NCBI GenBank assembly: GCA_033065855.1
Contig: JAVXUO010002984.1
Coordinates: 1 to 64,000, forward strand
From: Escallonia rubra
Taxonomy: Eukaryota > Streptophyta > Magnoliopsida > Escalloniales > Escalloniaceae
Length of the DNA stretch: 64,000 bases
Reading direction: 5' to 3'
The position numbers and the translations under genes are program-made. Of this stretch, positions 1-11,218 are shown one piece after another. The number at the start of each line of letters is the position of its first letter. Position 1 is the stretch's first letter. Under the pieces are notes generated by a model, which ran no database searches, was not told the origin of the DNA, and saw only the letters and a list, made by a program, of their open reading frames with translations.

Positions 1-1661
1 ACAATATATCCCACACAACCCTTATCAAGTAACTTCTGAGCACGTAAGGCAGAAATAATAGGGATAGCAATTGGACTTTTATCACCCACGTACATGAATA
101 CCGACTGATCAGGTAAAGTAAACGTAACAGTCTTGGCAAAACAGTCAACACTAGCATGATTGTGGGATAACCAATCCATACCCAAAATAACATCCAACTC
201 CCGCATAGGCAATGCAATCAAATTAGCATGCAGTACATGGTTATTCATGTTAATCTCACAGGCTTTGTACACTCTATCTGTATATAAAGAATCACCCACA
301 GGGGTACTGACTTTGACCACAAAAGGTAAAGACTCGGACATCATAGGCAAATGATGTAAGAAATGTGATGCAACATATGAATGTGTAGAGCCAGGATCAA
401 TCAATACTCTAGCCAAAGTACCAGAAATTAGAACAGTACCTCCAACAACTGTAGGCGATCCCTGTACTTCATCTTGTCCCAGTGCAAATGCTCTAGCCTT
501 TATCGTCGGTTTATTCACCCTTCTACCGGTACCAATACCAGTACCAGATGCTTCCCCAGCAGTAATAGCCACAGATCCTTTATTCTTAGGAAAATCCCTC
601 ATATGATGCCCCTGTGTCCCACATGCAAAACATGTTCCCTTTCTCTTCCTACAAACCTCTTCTGTATGCCCATTCATACCACAAAATGTGCAATATCGAC
701 TAACTGCTTGTACAGGCTGCTGTTGAGGTGGTATATACTGAGTAGGCCTCACTCCAGGCCTAGGCTGAGGTCGTGGTCCAGTTATAAATGGTCGGGGCAT
801 AAATCCCTGTGTCTGGGGTCTAGGTGTATACGCCATACTCCTCATATCTGTTCTCAGAAATTTCCTATCACCAGATGTTGAAGGAAATCTTCCTGCCTGC
901 CACTGTGGCACCGGGGGCCTAGATAAACTCATATGTGCCCTCTTTGCCCGTGTAAACTTCAAAGTCCTCTCAATATTAAGTGCCCGATCTACAATCTCGT
1001 GATAATCAGAGATATTAAGAGGTGCTATAGCTTCCTGTATGTCAGGATTCAAGCCAGTCTCAAACTTTCTAGCTTTCCTATCACCACCCTCAACCAAATA
1101 GGAAGCATGTCGAGCTAAAGCAGTAAATTCCTTTTCATATTCTTGTACAGTCTTGGTTTTCTGTTCAAGTTGTAGGAAAGCCAATTCCCTATCTCTTCTA
1201 ACACTTGCCGGAATATACTTGTTATTAAACTCAGTAATAAACAAATCCCAAGTTCTTATCATATTACCGGCTGTCCACTTTGCATCAATCGTCTTCCACC
1301 AAAACCCCGCATCCTCACTCAAATAAAAAGTAGCCAAAGAAACTTTCTGTGAAGGAGTTAATTGCATTCTCTCAAATAGTTTCTCCTTATTGCTTATCCA
1401 TTCCTCTGCCTCATCTGAATTAGCGCCACCCGCAAATACAGTAGGCTTAAGCTTAACAAATCTTTCAAGTAAGGTCAGATCATCAGTAGCTATAGCGTAC
1501 CTCACCTGAGAACTCTCGCCAACCTGACTGTGCTGCTGATTATTTTGTGAAGATTCTAGGGCACTAGCTATACGTCCAACTAATCCAATTATCTCCCGCA
1601 AATTAGGATCAGTTCCTTGTGTACCCTGCCCCACAATACTTTCCTCTCTCTGGCCCGCCAT
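1..1661 (-). CDS. Ty3/gypsy gag-protease polyprotein (partial)
   Basis: This is the capsid and protease part of a Ty3/gypsy polyprotein. Its C-terminal side continues beyond base 1, where reverse transcriptase and integrase would be expected. I checked the frame triplet by triplet and it has no stop codon over 553 codons. Seen in order are a gag region rich in Trp, Lys and Glu (about residues 60-250), a first CCHC zinc knuckle starting at Cys324 (CTFCGMNGHTEEVC), a second knuckle starting at Cys344, and an aspartic protease motif IDPGSTHS with Asp near residue 422. The last Cys of knuckle 2 is Phe, so only one knuckle is complete. The start is the ATG (complement of 1659-1661) about 108 bases downstream of the primer-binding site. 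The open frame suggests a fairly recent insertion. Assignment to the retroelement is firm; the exact lineage is not resolved. Confidence 0.9.
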   Translation of the reverse strand, partial: MAGQREESIVGQGTQGTDPNLREIIGLVGRIASALESSQNNQQHSQVGESSQVRYAIATDDLTLLERFVKLKPTVFAGGANSDEAEEWISNKEKLFERMQLTPSQKVSLATFYLSEDAGFWWKTIDAKWTAGNMIRTWDLFITEFNNKYIPASVRRDRELAFLQLEQKTKTVQEYEKEFTALARHASYLVEGGDRKARKFETGLNPDIQEAIAPLNISDYHEIVDRALNIERTLKFTRAKRAHMSLSRPPVPQWQAGRFPSTSGDRKFLRTDMRSMAYTPRPQTQGFMPRPFITGPRPQPRPGVRPTQYIPPQQQPVQAVSRYCTFCGMNGHTEEVCRKRKGTCFACGTQGHHMRDFPKNKGSVAITAGEASGTGIGTGRRVNKPTIKARAFALGQDEVQGSPTVVGGTVLISGTLARVLIDPGSTHSYVASHFLHHLPMMSESLPFVVKVSTPVGDSLYTDRVYKACEINMNNHVLHANLIALPMRELDVILGMDWLSHNHASVDCFAKTVTFTLPDQSVFMYVGDKSPIAIPIISALRAQKLLDKGCVGYI

Positions 1662-1768
1662 ATATAACACCTGAACAGGTGGAAAAAATATGTTTAGGCC
1701 ATACCGAATTTCGAATCAAATAAACTAATCAATTCCGAAGATCTTAGCCTGGCTTCCAAGCAACTATA

Positions 1769-1780
1769 GCTCTGATACCA
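1769..1780 (-). promoter_or_regulatory. Primer-binding site for initiator tRNA-Met
   Basis: The complement reads TGGTATCAGAGC, the standard plant LTR-retrotransposon site pairing with the 3' end of initiator tRNA-Met. It lies 5 bases inside the LTR boundary and upstream of the gag start, as expected for first-strand cDNA priming. Confidence 0.9.
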
Positions 1781-1785
1781 TTAAT

Positions 1786-4062
1786 TGTCACGCCCCCGGA
1801 AGGGGCGCAACGCTAAACAAGCTAGTTAACACATATACCTCAAGGATAAACAGAGCTTTACTACAAAACCTCAAAAGAGACAGCGGAAGTATGCTTAACA
1901 TTTCAGTCGTCCATAAGTTGAAAGACTGGACATAACATTATATTACAGACCACCTCTCTTTTCTATACAAGTACTACACTCCAAAATAAACGAAGAACAA
2001 CTAAACGTTGCTCACCCAGCGTAATACTCTTGAGTCTCCCCGAGGTAATCCTCTTCGTCCCTTGGCAAATACTCCGACTCCGAACCTAGAAAAAAAAAAG
2101 TATCGGGAATGGGGTCAGCCTAATGACTCGGTAGGGTATCCGGTGCTTTTAAGTCCAGCACATGACTTGATCATATTATGTATAGTTAGTATGAACATGC
2201 AAGTTACTTGAACAGATGATACCTACGTACTTAAGAATAATTTAACATATCGAGTAACACATGCAAGCATCTGCTCACACTTGCCTTCAAAAGAAACGAG
2301 AATAACATATCGAGCAAGATTTGAAATCTTGTAGAACATACACGAGAATGACAAGCAAGACCTAAATATTAACTTGATCTTGCCAAGAATAGCCAAACAG
2401 TACAAAAAGTTCAAGACAAATATAAGCCAAGTACGAGAATATCAATATGCAAATATGCCCCTCATGCACAAGCCAACCTTCCCTGAGTGCGAGAGACTTT
2501 TCGTATCGCAACCAACTGATGTAGCGGGTTCGATAGAAGAAGTCCAACGTCATCACAGGCACGCCAATAATTCCTTTCGAGAATTAGTACGCATAGCTAG
2601 TGCGCACTATCAAGACATGAACGAGAACGAGAACCCTGGCCGGATAACTTCCAACCCCGGCAAATAACACCCTCAACTCACTTTTTTCCTCCTCCTTCAC
2701 GTGATATGCATAATCATGTACACACGTCAACATGAATGTCATCAAGTACCTCAAAAGAGGTTTAATCCCCTGTCGAGTTATATTTACCGTATTATCAACA
2801 ATACATGCCAAACATGTAACCTAATCTGCCCAGTATTTCAAATGGCAGCAGGAGTAGTCTGTACTCCGAAAATCATAACAATTTAATTACAAGGCTTCTA
2901 CAGTCAAACTATATATTTATGAAAACTAGACTTAAAGATCTACATCCCAGTATTTCACTTGACACGAAAATATTGTTTTAAGATCATATTAAGACCTTTA
3001 AAAAGACAACTTCAGAATCTGCCTAGCAACAGTTTCACAAGATAGGTTCCAAGCCACGAATTTTAAACCATAGCAATAGTACTTGAAATAATCTGAAATT
3101 TGGTATGTATACTCTATACATGTACTAGTGTAACATATAAAATAACCAAGTCCATATCTTAACTAAAAGTATACATTTCTAAGCAACAAACGTACTCTAA
3201 TTCCATGACTGTACAGTTTCACAGAATAGGTTTCAATCCACGAATTTTAAACCATAGTAATACTACTTGAAATAATCTGGAATTTGGTATGTATACTCTA
3301 TACATGTACTAGTGTAACATATAAAATAACCAGGTCCAAATATCAACTAAAAGTATACCTTTCTAAGCACCAAAAGGTACCCTAATTCCATGACTGTTTT
3401 GTAGTTTTCAGCATACATGAACACACATCTCCTTGAATCATTTCAGGAAAATATGTAAAAATATTTTACTACTACTCATAATACTTCTCTAACATGCTTT
3501 AAAACCTAAAAGAACAAGATAACCTACCAAGAAAATTAAGCTCAAGCCAATAGGAGAAAGTTGATGCAAATCCCCCTCCTTTACTCTTCCTTTTCTTCTT
3601 CTCTTCTTCCTTTCTCTCTTTTCTTTTCTTCCTTCTTCTTTCTCTCTTTTCTTTTCCCACTCTTTCCCTTCTCTTTGTTTCTCTTGGCCGAATGGTTCTC
3701 TTCCTTCCCACCTTCTCTTTTGTTTCTAAATTATCCACTTAACTTCTCTTCCCATTTTTTTATTCTTTCCTTTGATTACTCACCACCAAACATAGGTGGC
3801 ACACCAACATGCTATTAATCCCACACCCCTTCACGTGACCCCTTATGGCTAACTTAGGATATTTTGAAATTGACCCCAAAGCTTTGCATAACTACTTTTT
3901 AACTCTAAAGTTTTACATAATTACATTTTGGACCCACAACTTAATTTCAATAGTTATTTTATGTAGACAACTAATATAACACAATTATATTAATTCAATC
4001 AAATTTAAATATGTTTAAACTTAATAGAATGATTAGAAGCTAATTAAGATCGGGGCCTCACA
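1786..4062 (-). mobile_element. 5' LTR of the minus-strand gypsy element
   Basis: The LTR runs from TGTCACGCCCCC beside the primer-binding site to GGGGCCTCACA. The two ends are imperfect inverted repeats of each other (TGTCACGCCCC and TGTGAGGCCCC), which sets the boundaries at about 2,277 bp. The promoter side lies to the right, where a long pyrimidine tract (about 3575-3720) reads as purine-rich on the element strand. No LTR-encoded protein is apparent. The flanking bases GAGAC at 4063-4067 would be one side of the target duplication; the other side is outside the window. Confidence 0.8.
3031..3398. repeat. 184 bp tandem duplication inside the LTR
   Basis: Two adjacent units begin with AGTTTCAC at 3031 and 3215 and each ends with TAATTCCATGACTGT. 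They are about 90 percent identical by eye. The unit contains a conserved stretch with ATGTATACTCTATACATGTA, a short inverted repeat. Confidence 0.85.
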
Positions 4063-5407
4063 GAGACATTATTTCTTGGAATACTTTGGGGGTTATCAAA
4101 ACGGGTGAGTAGTGGGTGTGTAAAGGTCGGATATTGAATACGGCGTTTGAATTGTTGAGGAGAAATCTAAAAGGAATATTGTGTTGATCGACATTGCTTT
4201 CGAGTAACTGAACGGGCGAGGATATGCAAAGGAAAGGAATGGCCCTACCGGTTCTTTTAGCTAAATATAGCAGTGTGATCGTTGCTCCAGAGATTGTGAG
4301 GTGGGAAACGCGTAGCATCAAGTAAGTGACCCTTGATTCAACTAGTATTTTTATATGCAACGTATATGTTTATCTACTATTAAAAATCTGTTGTTTATTA
4401 GTATTGACCGTTTTAAGTACGTTTAACTGCTCTGGCTTAAATTACCAAAAAGATTTTAGTGTTTTATTCTCGTCAAAGAAAAACCGGACCAGCATGTAAA
4501 CGATGTTTTGTCTAGAAACTGAAATGGAACTCAGATTTGAAATGTTTTGTATTGACGTTATTGTGAATATTTTGATGATTATTGAAACGGGTGAGGAGGG
4601 TTGAGAATCAATTGATGAGTGATTTTGTTCGATGAACCCAAAGGGGGGTTTTTGGTTTACTCGATTGCTGTGCCCTATATCCACGGGGAAAGTTGGATTT
4701 CGGGCCCTGGTCAACGGGGCTCATACGTTGATGCATAGTACTATGGCTGGTGGTTCGCCCATGCGTCCACAAATTTTATCCCGGGTGTAGGAGGGATTTC
4801 GGGCCCTAGTCAGGGGGGCTCGGACGCTGACCGCAGCATATCGTTTGAACTGATGTTGAGATGGAACTGTTTATCTTGAGATTTTGTGCTATTGATTTTA
4901 TACCTCAGTTTTGTTTCATGTACTATATTTCATTTATCGGATGATTACTTTATTATTTCAGATTCAAATGTTGCTATAATTTAAAGTGAATTATTTTCTG
5001 GCATGCCATGGTCCACCTGGTTGAATCATTGGTTACTTACTGAGCTTGCTGGAGCTCATCCCTTACTTATCATTTCAGGTTGAAAGTAAGGTGATGTTGA
5101 GGAGCATAAGATGGACAATATGGCACGGAGCTCCGGAGACTGCATAGAATAAGTCGCTAAGTTTTTAGATTGTTGGTTTAGTTTTAGTTATTGATAAATC
5201 AGAGTTATGAGGAATTGTAGCATGAGTGTTGTATTCAAATAAAGATATGAAAATGTAATTAAGGTTTGTAGAAGTTTTAAATTCCGCTGCAGATTGTATG
5301 TTGTTTTAGCGAGTAAGGCCTAGCAGAGCCCTTGGTTGGAGTCTACTGGGTCTGCGGCCGGTCACGTGCCAAGCTCGCGGGCCTACACGTGGGTTCGGGT
5401 CGTGACA
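4063..5407 (+). mobile_element. Gypsy-type LTR, 3' portion, cut by the neighbouring element
   Basis: The sequence ends in GGGTTCGGGTCGTGACA, a common terminus of plant Ty3/gypsy LTRs. It carries other motifs seen in such LTRs, including ACTTACTGAGCTTGCTGGAG near 5036 and paired GGATTTCGGGCCCT(A/G)GTCA blocks near 4695 and 4795. No coding sequence of the parent element follows; LTR-A sequence begins directly after it. The left part must lie beyond the element inserted at 4062, outside the window. It is most simply a solo LTR, or one LTR of an element whose body is not seen. Confidence 0.65.
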
Positions 5408-6056
5408 TAGTGTCCCAGAGGTGTCGCCTATCCCCGCGGGTGAGTCCTTGTGCCGGAGCACTCAGAGCAAGTCAAGGTAGCATCCCGGAGGAGCCGTCTA
5501 CCCGACTGGCCGAGGTAGCATCCCGAAGGAGCCGTCTACCTGGCAGAAGGGGAGTTGAAGAGCTCCCTGGCAGAGATAGTGTCCCGGAGGAGTCGCCTAT
5601 CCCCGCGGGTGAGTCCTTGTGCCGGAGCACTCGGAGCAAGTCAAGGTAGCATCCCGGAGGTGGCCGTCTACCCGACTGGCCGAGGTAGCATCCCGGAGGA
5701 GCCGTCTACCTGGCGGAAGGGGAGTTGAAGAGCTCCCTGGCGGTGATAGTGTCCCGGAGGAGTCGTCTATCCCCGCGGGTGATGTATACTCCAGAGAGTG
5801 GGTCGAAGCATGTTCCACGACCAAGGCAAGGTGCACATGGTGTGGTCTGGGCGACGGGTGAAGTGTGATAAGGCTTCGTGCAATGATGAGTTTGTTGGTG
5901 ATGAAGTCGCGTAGAAGAAGTAAGAAGTGCACATAACTTGAGCGTGCACGCTTTGACCGGTTGTGAGCGTTGAAAATGACTGTTTCTTGTGCGGACGTGT
6001 CATGGAAAATGGGACCGCAGTGGGCCTTTGGGTACGACCAGAATAGGTTGGGAACA
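5408..6056 (+). mobile_element. LTR-A family, truncated copy 3
   Basis: This GC-rich stretch matches the copies at 16201-18282 and 59133-62533. It holds about two 170 bp units that begin with TAGTGTCCC at 5408, 5577 and 5747. Its 3' end, from GACCGGTTGTGAGCGTTGAAAA to GGTTGGGAACA, is shared by all three copies. The first roughly 670 bases of the family, including the TATA region, are missing because the gypsy LTR joins it at 5407. The missing piece may lie left of the window. Confidence 0.75.
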
Positions 6057-6059
6057 TAT

Positions 6060-6063
<4 letters not shown>

Positions 6064-6103
<40 letters not shown>
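6064..6103. repeat. (TA)n microsatellite
   Basis: An uninterrupted run of about 20 TA units directly follows the LTR-A end. Confidence 0.95.
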
Positions 6104-6106
<3 letters not shown>

Positions 6107-6140
6107 TAATTTTCAAAAAAAGTGAGGATATATATATATA

Positions 6141-6282
6141 GGGAGACGATCTGTTGCTAGCGCTAGCAGCGCTAGCATCGTCCGCTGCATAATGTAGCGG
6201 ACGGTAAATTATCGTCCGCTATATTATGTAGCGGACGGCAAAACAGCGCTAGCAACGTGCTAGCGCTAGCAATGGATCACGA

Positions 6283-6284
<2 letters not shown>
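6141..6284. mobile_element. Small palindromic MITE between TA arrays
   Basis: The ends are inverted repeats sharing TTGCTAGCGCTAGCA, with GGGAGACGATCTG outside on the left and the complement GGTCGTGATCCA on the right. The interior has two further palindromic blocks, CGTCCGCTGCATAATG and CGTCCGCTATATTATG, each followed by TAGCGGACG. The whole 144 bp could fold into a long hairpin. It lies in TA repeats, so a TA target duplication is possible but cannot be told from the array. The family is not identified. Confidence 0.6.

Positions 6285-6316
<32 letters not shown>
6285..6316. repeat. (TA)n microsatellite
   Basis: A TA run immediately follows the MITE and mirrors the run on its left side. Confidence 0.9.
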
Positions 6317-6319
<3 letters not shown>

Positions 6320-6412
6320 AAATAACCACATTCTTATGTGCATTATTTACTTTAATTACACTTAATTTGTTTGAAAATAATTTATTCCAAAAATATGAGA
6401 AAATGAAATTAC

Positions 6413-8292
6413 CTAATCATCTGTAAGATCTTCGACGCTCGAACCGTTGCTCCTCTTATCATCAATCGGTTTGTCTTGCTCGTGGTAATTTGTATCAAGA
6501 TAATCCTTCCAACATATACATAAGTTGGAGTTAAGACGACTCCTACTGTCATCCAACACCCTCTCGCTCGCTAAAAATGCCGACTCTGAAGCAACCGCGG
6601 AGGCTTGTACCGGTAGTACATGTCAGGCAATTTGTAATAAAACTTTATAATTTTTTTTATTGATTAGTATTTGCATATAAACCAATTTCATTAAAAGAGG
6701 AAAAAATAGACGAACCTGCACAACTAGAAGTACCTTCCATTGGTAGTTGTCTTGGCATTAGATGTTCAAGGCCTTAAGATATGAGCCATAATATATTTCA
6801 CCGCTCGACGACGTAGGTTGCCCGCACACGTCAGCTGAATTTCGATATTGGTTATACAGATCCTCAAATGTCGCGCTCACTTTTCTTTGTAAGATCGGGT
6901 GTGACCTGATTTGTGTAGCACACTAGTCTGGATAGTTCTACTATCAAGACATTCGTGCCGTGCAACTTTGACCTGAGATCCAAACAAGTGGTGACAACAA
7001 AAATAACAGGGAGTTCTGCATAATATTTATTAAACTTAATGTCCATTTGTTTTACTATTCCTTGAAAATGTCCTGTATATCTCCATTCCGTTAACATTAT
7101 AGCAATTTTGAAAATTTTTACTATAGCGACATGGGATGTGAGATAGTACGAACCAGATAATAAATTGGTAGACGTGTAAAAGACCTCCAAAAATTTGGAT
7201 AGATATACAACAACTGCTATTTTGCGTGACTTGGCAAGCCTTGTGGAAACAAGCTTAGTAGGCAGTTTCGTACACACTTCTTTGTATACCAAAAAAAATA
7301 AAAGTATATGATATGTGGAGTTACATCTGTGCACGACATCTGTAAGTGGTCTCGTACGAGGCAATTATATTGAACATGCAAAGTTTTAAATTATTGTACT
7401 ATCGGACCTGAACTATTAATATACATTGTCATACCTCTCATTTTGTGAAAAATATCTCCTTCAGCAGCTAAACCATCATAAATAATTAAATTAATTATAT
7501 GACAAATACGTAGAACATGAAATAATTTATCGTCAAGTACAGGTCGAAGGCTCTCATTTAAGACTTTAATACATTATAAGTATTATCAAAACTGATGCCC
7601 ATAATCTTGTTCTTTATTTTAAACATGGTACATATATTGATTATAATTATAGCAATGTTAGTTGCATCATGCGGATAGTGAAAGAGTTCAAAACCGATGA
7701 TTCTCTTGTTTATAGTCCAATCAGAATCAATCCAATGGTCCGTCACACAAGCATTACTAACTAGAGTAAAAGGAAATTTTCAAACATCAGAAGTAAAACT
7801 AAAACTCTACCATCAAAATAATCAATAAAGCGTGCTTTAGCAACATTATTCTGTTTAAGTGCATCAGATCTAGTTGTGTTTCTATGAACATTTGTGTATA
7901 AAGGTTGCACGTAAGTATTTGTATATCTAGAGTGTTTAACATTATCGGTAAAACTAAAAACTTGTTCATTGTGAACAATAAATTCAGCAAGACTGTATTT
8001 TGGTCTCGCTGATTATAAATAAATAACTTACAGTTAAAAGATAACTGCATTTGGCTAGATTCGACATGGCCTTTATTAGGTGCACACGTCGAGAAATGCC
8101 TATTAAGATGTCTATTATCACTACCACATGAAAATAATTTACCACAATACTGACATTGAGCTTTTCGAACGCCATCAACCATAATATCCTCAAAATGATT
8201 CCAACGCGGTGCCTTTTTTTTCCCCCGCTTTTGGACTTTTGGCAGACTAGTGGCAGGATTGCTTAGTCCTTCCCCATGATGACTGCTCATTA
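6413..8292 (-). pseudogene. Degenerate hAT transposase
   Basis: This is a broken transposase of the hAT superfamily (Ac/Tag type), which cuts and pastes DNA. The N-terminus starts at the ATG near 8290 with a BED zinc finger (PRWNHFEDI, then CQYCGKLF, then HLNRHFSTC). The sequence then continues across frames: SLAEFIVHNEQVFSF and NTTRSDALKQ near 7840-8000, TDHWIDSDWTINKRIIGF near 7700-7746, KFNKYYAELPVIFVV with DLRSK near 6965-7045, and the C-terminal dimerisation segment VASESAF with ERVLDDSRSRL near 6525-6600. The stop is at 6413-6415. At least two frameshifts (near 8000 and 7800) and several gaps break it. A region at about 6605-6715 resembles an intron. The element is dead as a protein source. 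Confidence 0.85.
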
Positions 8293-8995
8293 GGGTAAAA
8301 TTCTATCCCGGAGTAGTAGCGTCGCCAATCGAGTTGCGTCCTTGATTAAAATATTGGTTATCTTCTGAATGTGTATATTCAAACTCTGGAATATTTTGGT
8401 TAAACTCCCAATTGGCTTGGGTATCTATACCTATTACTAGCAGATCTTGAAAACCGAATGGTTGTAGCGGTGCTTGTGGTGGTGGTGTTGCTGCTGAACA
8501 TTTGCTACATGATTTAAATAATCAAGACATATTTGAGGTTGAAGTTATTTGACAAGAATGAAAAATAAAACTAGTAAGAGTAATTAAATGGAGAGGAATA
8601 AAAGTAATAAATAAATAAATAATACTTGTAATTGAAAATTGGAGAGGGTTAATACTTAGTAACAAATAAGAATGATAGCAAAGCTTGTAAATTTAGATAA
8701 GAGAGGTTGTGAAAAATGTAAAGAAGAGGGGGTGAATTTATAAATTTTTCAAAGTTCACAAACGACCAAAATACCCTGAAAACTAGCTGTTTATAGTTGT
8801 TGGGGAGGGTTAAAGTGTAAAAATGTACAAAAGAGTCAATAAAAACTTGTTGGACAAAAATACCCTACAAACTAGCCGTTATATAGCTGTTTAGGGGGGG
8901 GGATGGTAAAAGTGGAATTTTGTAAAAATATGGTCGTTAGAGGGAAAGAAAAAAATTAAAAAAAAGAGTCAGGGCCGGGCTGGGCCAGACACGGG

Positions 8996-10216
8996 CAGTG
9001 GCGGGTCTACGTTGGAACGAGGGGGGCTGATGTACCCCCTCAACTTCCGAGAATTGTTTTTTCCATTTCACCTCTATGATTCTCTCGCACTTTCCTCAAT
9101 TTGCCCTACGCCATCGCTGCCCAAGTCTCTCACCCACTCACTAGCTAGACACAGGAGACGGGCAACGACCGACGACGAGTAGAGGCGATCTCAGATCTGG
9201 AATGAGTGGAAGTGCCGACTTCCGAGGAGATCGTCTTCACTCTTCATAGCTGGAGCTCAGAAGCAGATCTACGTCTCTCTCTCTCTGCAACTTGCCCTAC
9301 ACCAAGTCCTTCACCCAGTCCTAGACCGTAGACGGTGGACACCCACTCGGCCACTCACCGCGCGACGATTAAAGGCCGATGGCGACATGCCGACACGACA
9401 ATCGACAGGGGCCCTGCTCACATCTGGAACGGGTGAAGCCGTGGAGGCACCGACTGCCGAGGCCTTTTTTTGTTCACATCTGGAAGTTTCAATGACCGAC
9501 GAGTGGTGACGGCAAGGCGAGGACTCCACCGGGAAAGAACCCAATGCCGACAACGCTCGTGACCGGTTAATTAGTCAACTACGTTTCATCATTTTCGTAC
9601 GCATTTTTAGATTTAGGGATTTTCAGATCTATCATTTGCTTTCCTAATGTGATTTTGATATATTGATGGATTTGATTCCCTGATTACATGTTGATTGAGA
9701 TGCTATATTCATAATTCGTAAAAGCTTAGTTCATTATCAAGTTTAATGTATTAGAAATTCAGAAAACCTTTGATTCTTGTTGGAGTTGTTTGATGTGCAA
9801 ATCACGGTTTCTTTATTACAACTGAGTTTGTAGTTTGAGCTTGTGAAACAAGTTGGGGGCCAAAAATTTATCCTTTTGCGGGTTTTATAGGATTTTTCAG
9901 GTTGAAGTTGAACCTGGCTGTATGGGGCATACTAAATACACACATGTATTTGGTATACGTAGCAAAAAAAAATTAACTTAGAGTGAACTATTGTCTAATA
10001 GAGGCTTAGGTTAGAATCCATGATGATTTTGATGTGTGTTCTAGTGGTGAAATTTTTCACTATAAAGTTTGCTGTTTATTTTGATGTGGATTTTGTTATG
10101 TTTAGGTACACGTTTTTTGAGTTTAATGTGAAATTTTTTGTTATGTGTCCTCAGAGATTTATTTGTATCGATATATTTTTAGCACCTCCTGGAGTGAAAT
10201 CCTGGTTCTACCACTG
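8996..10216. mobile_element. Nonautonomous Tip100-like hAT, 1.22 kb
   Basis: The left end is CAGTGGCGGGTCTAC and the right end complement is CAGTGGTAGAACCAG, like the CAGGGGCGGAGCCAG terminus known from Tip100-type elements. The 8 bases outside are GACACGGG (8988-8995) on the left and GACGCGGG (10217-10224) on the right, matching at 7 of 8 positions. An 8 bp target duplication is the hAT hallmark. There is no transposase inside. The interior holds two similar blocks around ATCTGGAA near 9195 and 9423. It is nested in the GC-rich arm of the larger hAT element. Confidence 0.75.
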
Positions 10217-10454
10217 GACGCGGGCCAGATTTGGGCCGAATCTGGGCCAGACCCGAGTCATTTGGGTCGGGCCTAAAAAATTGGCCGGTTGTGGGTCAGA
10301 CCATTTTTTAGGGCCAGACCGGGGCAGGGCTTTTTCGGCCAATACTCCGGCCTGGCCCTATACCATAGGGCTTCCACTGTTAACCTTTAGGGCCGGGCTA
10401 GCCCGAGCCATTTTAGGGCTGAATCGGGCCAGCCCAGCCTTTTTGACATCTCTA

Positions 10455-11180
10455 CCCACATTACTTGGGAAATGAAAAGGTTAAGGGTATTTAAGTGTCC
10501 ATGTAATATACTTTATTGTTTTAGAAACACAAAGTATGCATGGCCATGCATTCACGCATGTGCGGTGAACCACACTACATGTATGCGCGTTTGGGCACCA
10601 GCGTAAAGGTGCTATTGGCCTATTTTAGGCTCACTTTGCACTTCGCATGTGCACATCATCGTTAGGAGCCCTCGGCCCGAGCCTAGCCTTAACTTTTTGC
10701 GATGAATTTAGCTTGGTGAACTAGAAAAGGTTTGATTTTGTGGATTGAAATAGTGTGACTGTTGTGTTGAATTTGAATAGGATTTTTTGTTCTGTTAAAT
10801 TTCAAATGACACATGTTCTTGGTGCTATTAGTTCAAAAGGCACCTGCTCATGGTGTTTGTTAGACGGTGGCTGTTAAATGACATATGTAGAGTCATTTAA
10901 CTGCCACAACGATTGGACATGTTCAGGACACTTGTTGATGCTTTATAAATAAAGGCTGATGGTAGTGCATTTCTCACTTATTTTTGTAGTATTCATCTCT
11001 CTCAATTTTTTGTTTGTTGATTGCTTCTGCTGTGATCAACAAAATTCTTTCTCCTATTTTATCCTGGGAGGCAGATTAGCTATAACCATAAGCATATTAT
11101 ATAGGGGGCAAATACTGTGTGAAGGACAGAGTGCCTAACATTCGACCCAAGATATCTTTCTTTTCTCCACTACTGCCTAT
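10455..11180 (+). mobile_element. Copia element A, 5' LTR (truncated by the hAT)
   Basis: This matches the 3' LTR at about 15040-15920. Shared landmarks are GCATGGCCATGCATTCAC, TAACTTTTTGCGA, GAATTTGAATAG, the TATA-like GCTTTATAAATA at about 10939, and GGGCAAATACTGT. Identity to the 3' LTR is roughly 80-85 percent by eye, so the insertion is old. The downstream boundary is approximate. Confidence 0.75.
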
Positions 11181-11218
11181 TTTTTGACAAAAATCCTAAG
11201 AAAATATTTTGGCCTACA

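Larger units (their letters stand above)
6413..10454 (-). mobile_element. hAT transposon relic (left end not located)
   Basis: The element contains the broken transposase and a GC-rich subterminal region full of GGGCC and GGCCC motifs (8970-8995 and 10217-10450). The right end reads, on the element strand, TAGAGATGTCAAAAAGGCTG, typical of plant Ac-like hAT termini. It lies inside the 5' LTR of the copia element to the right: the LTR resumes at CATTACTTGGGAAATG, matching GCTTGGGAAATGG in the 3' LTR. The left terminus is uncertain and may extend to about 6335. Confidence 0.6.

Noticed and set aside
474..1118. Plus-strand frames opposite gag
   Set aside because: They are shadows of the intact minus-strand gag-protease frame.
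3499..3818. Frames rich in Lys/Arg/Glu (minus) and Phe/Ser/Leu (plus)
   Set aside because: They are the two readings of a pyrimidine tract in the gypsy LTR.
6328..6334. CCACATT as the left target duplication of the large hAT
   Set aside because: It resembles CCCACATT at 10455-10462, but no matching inverted terminus follows it.
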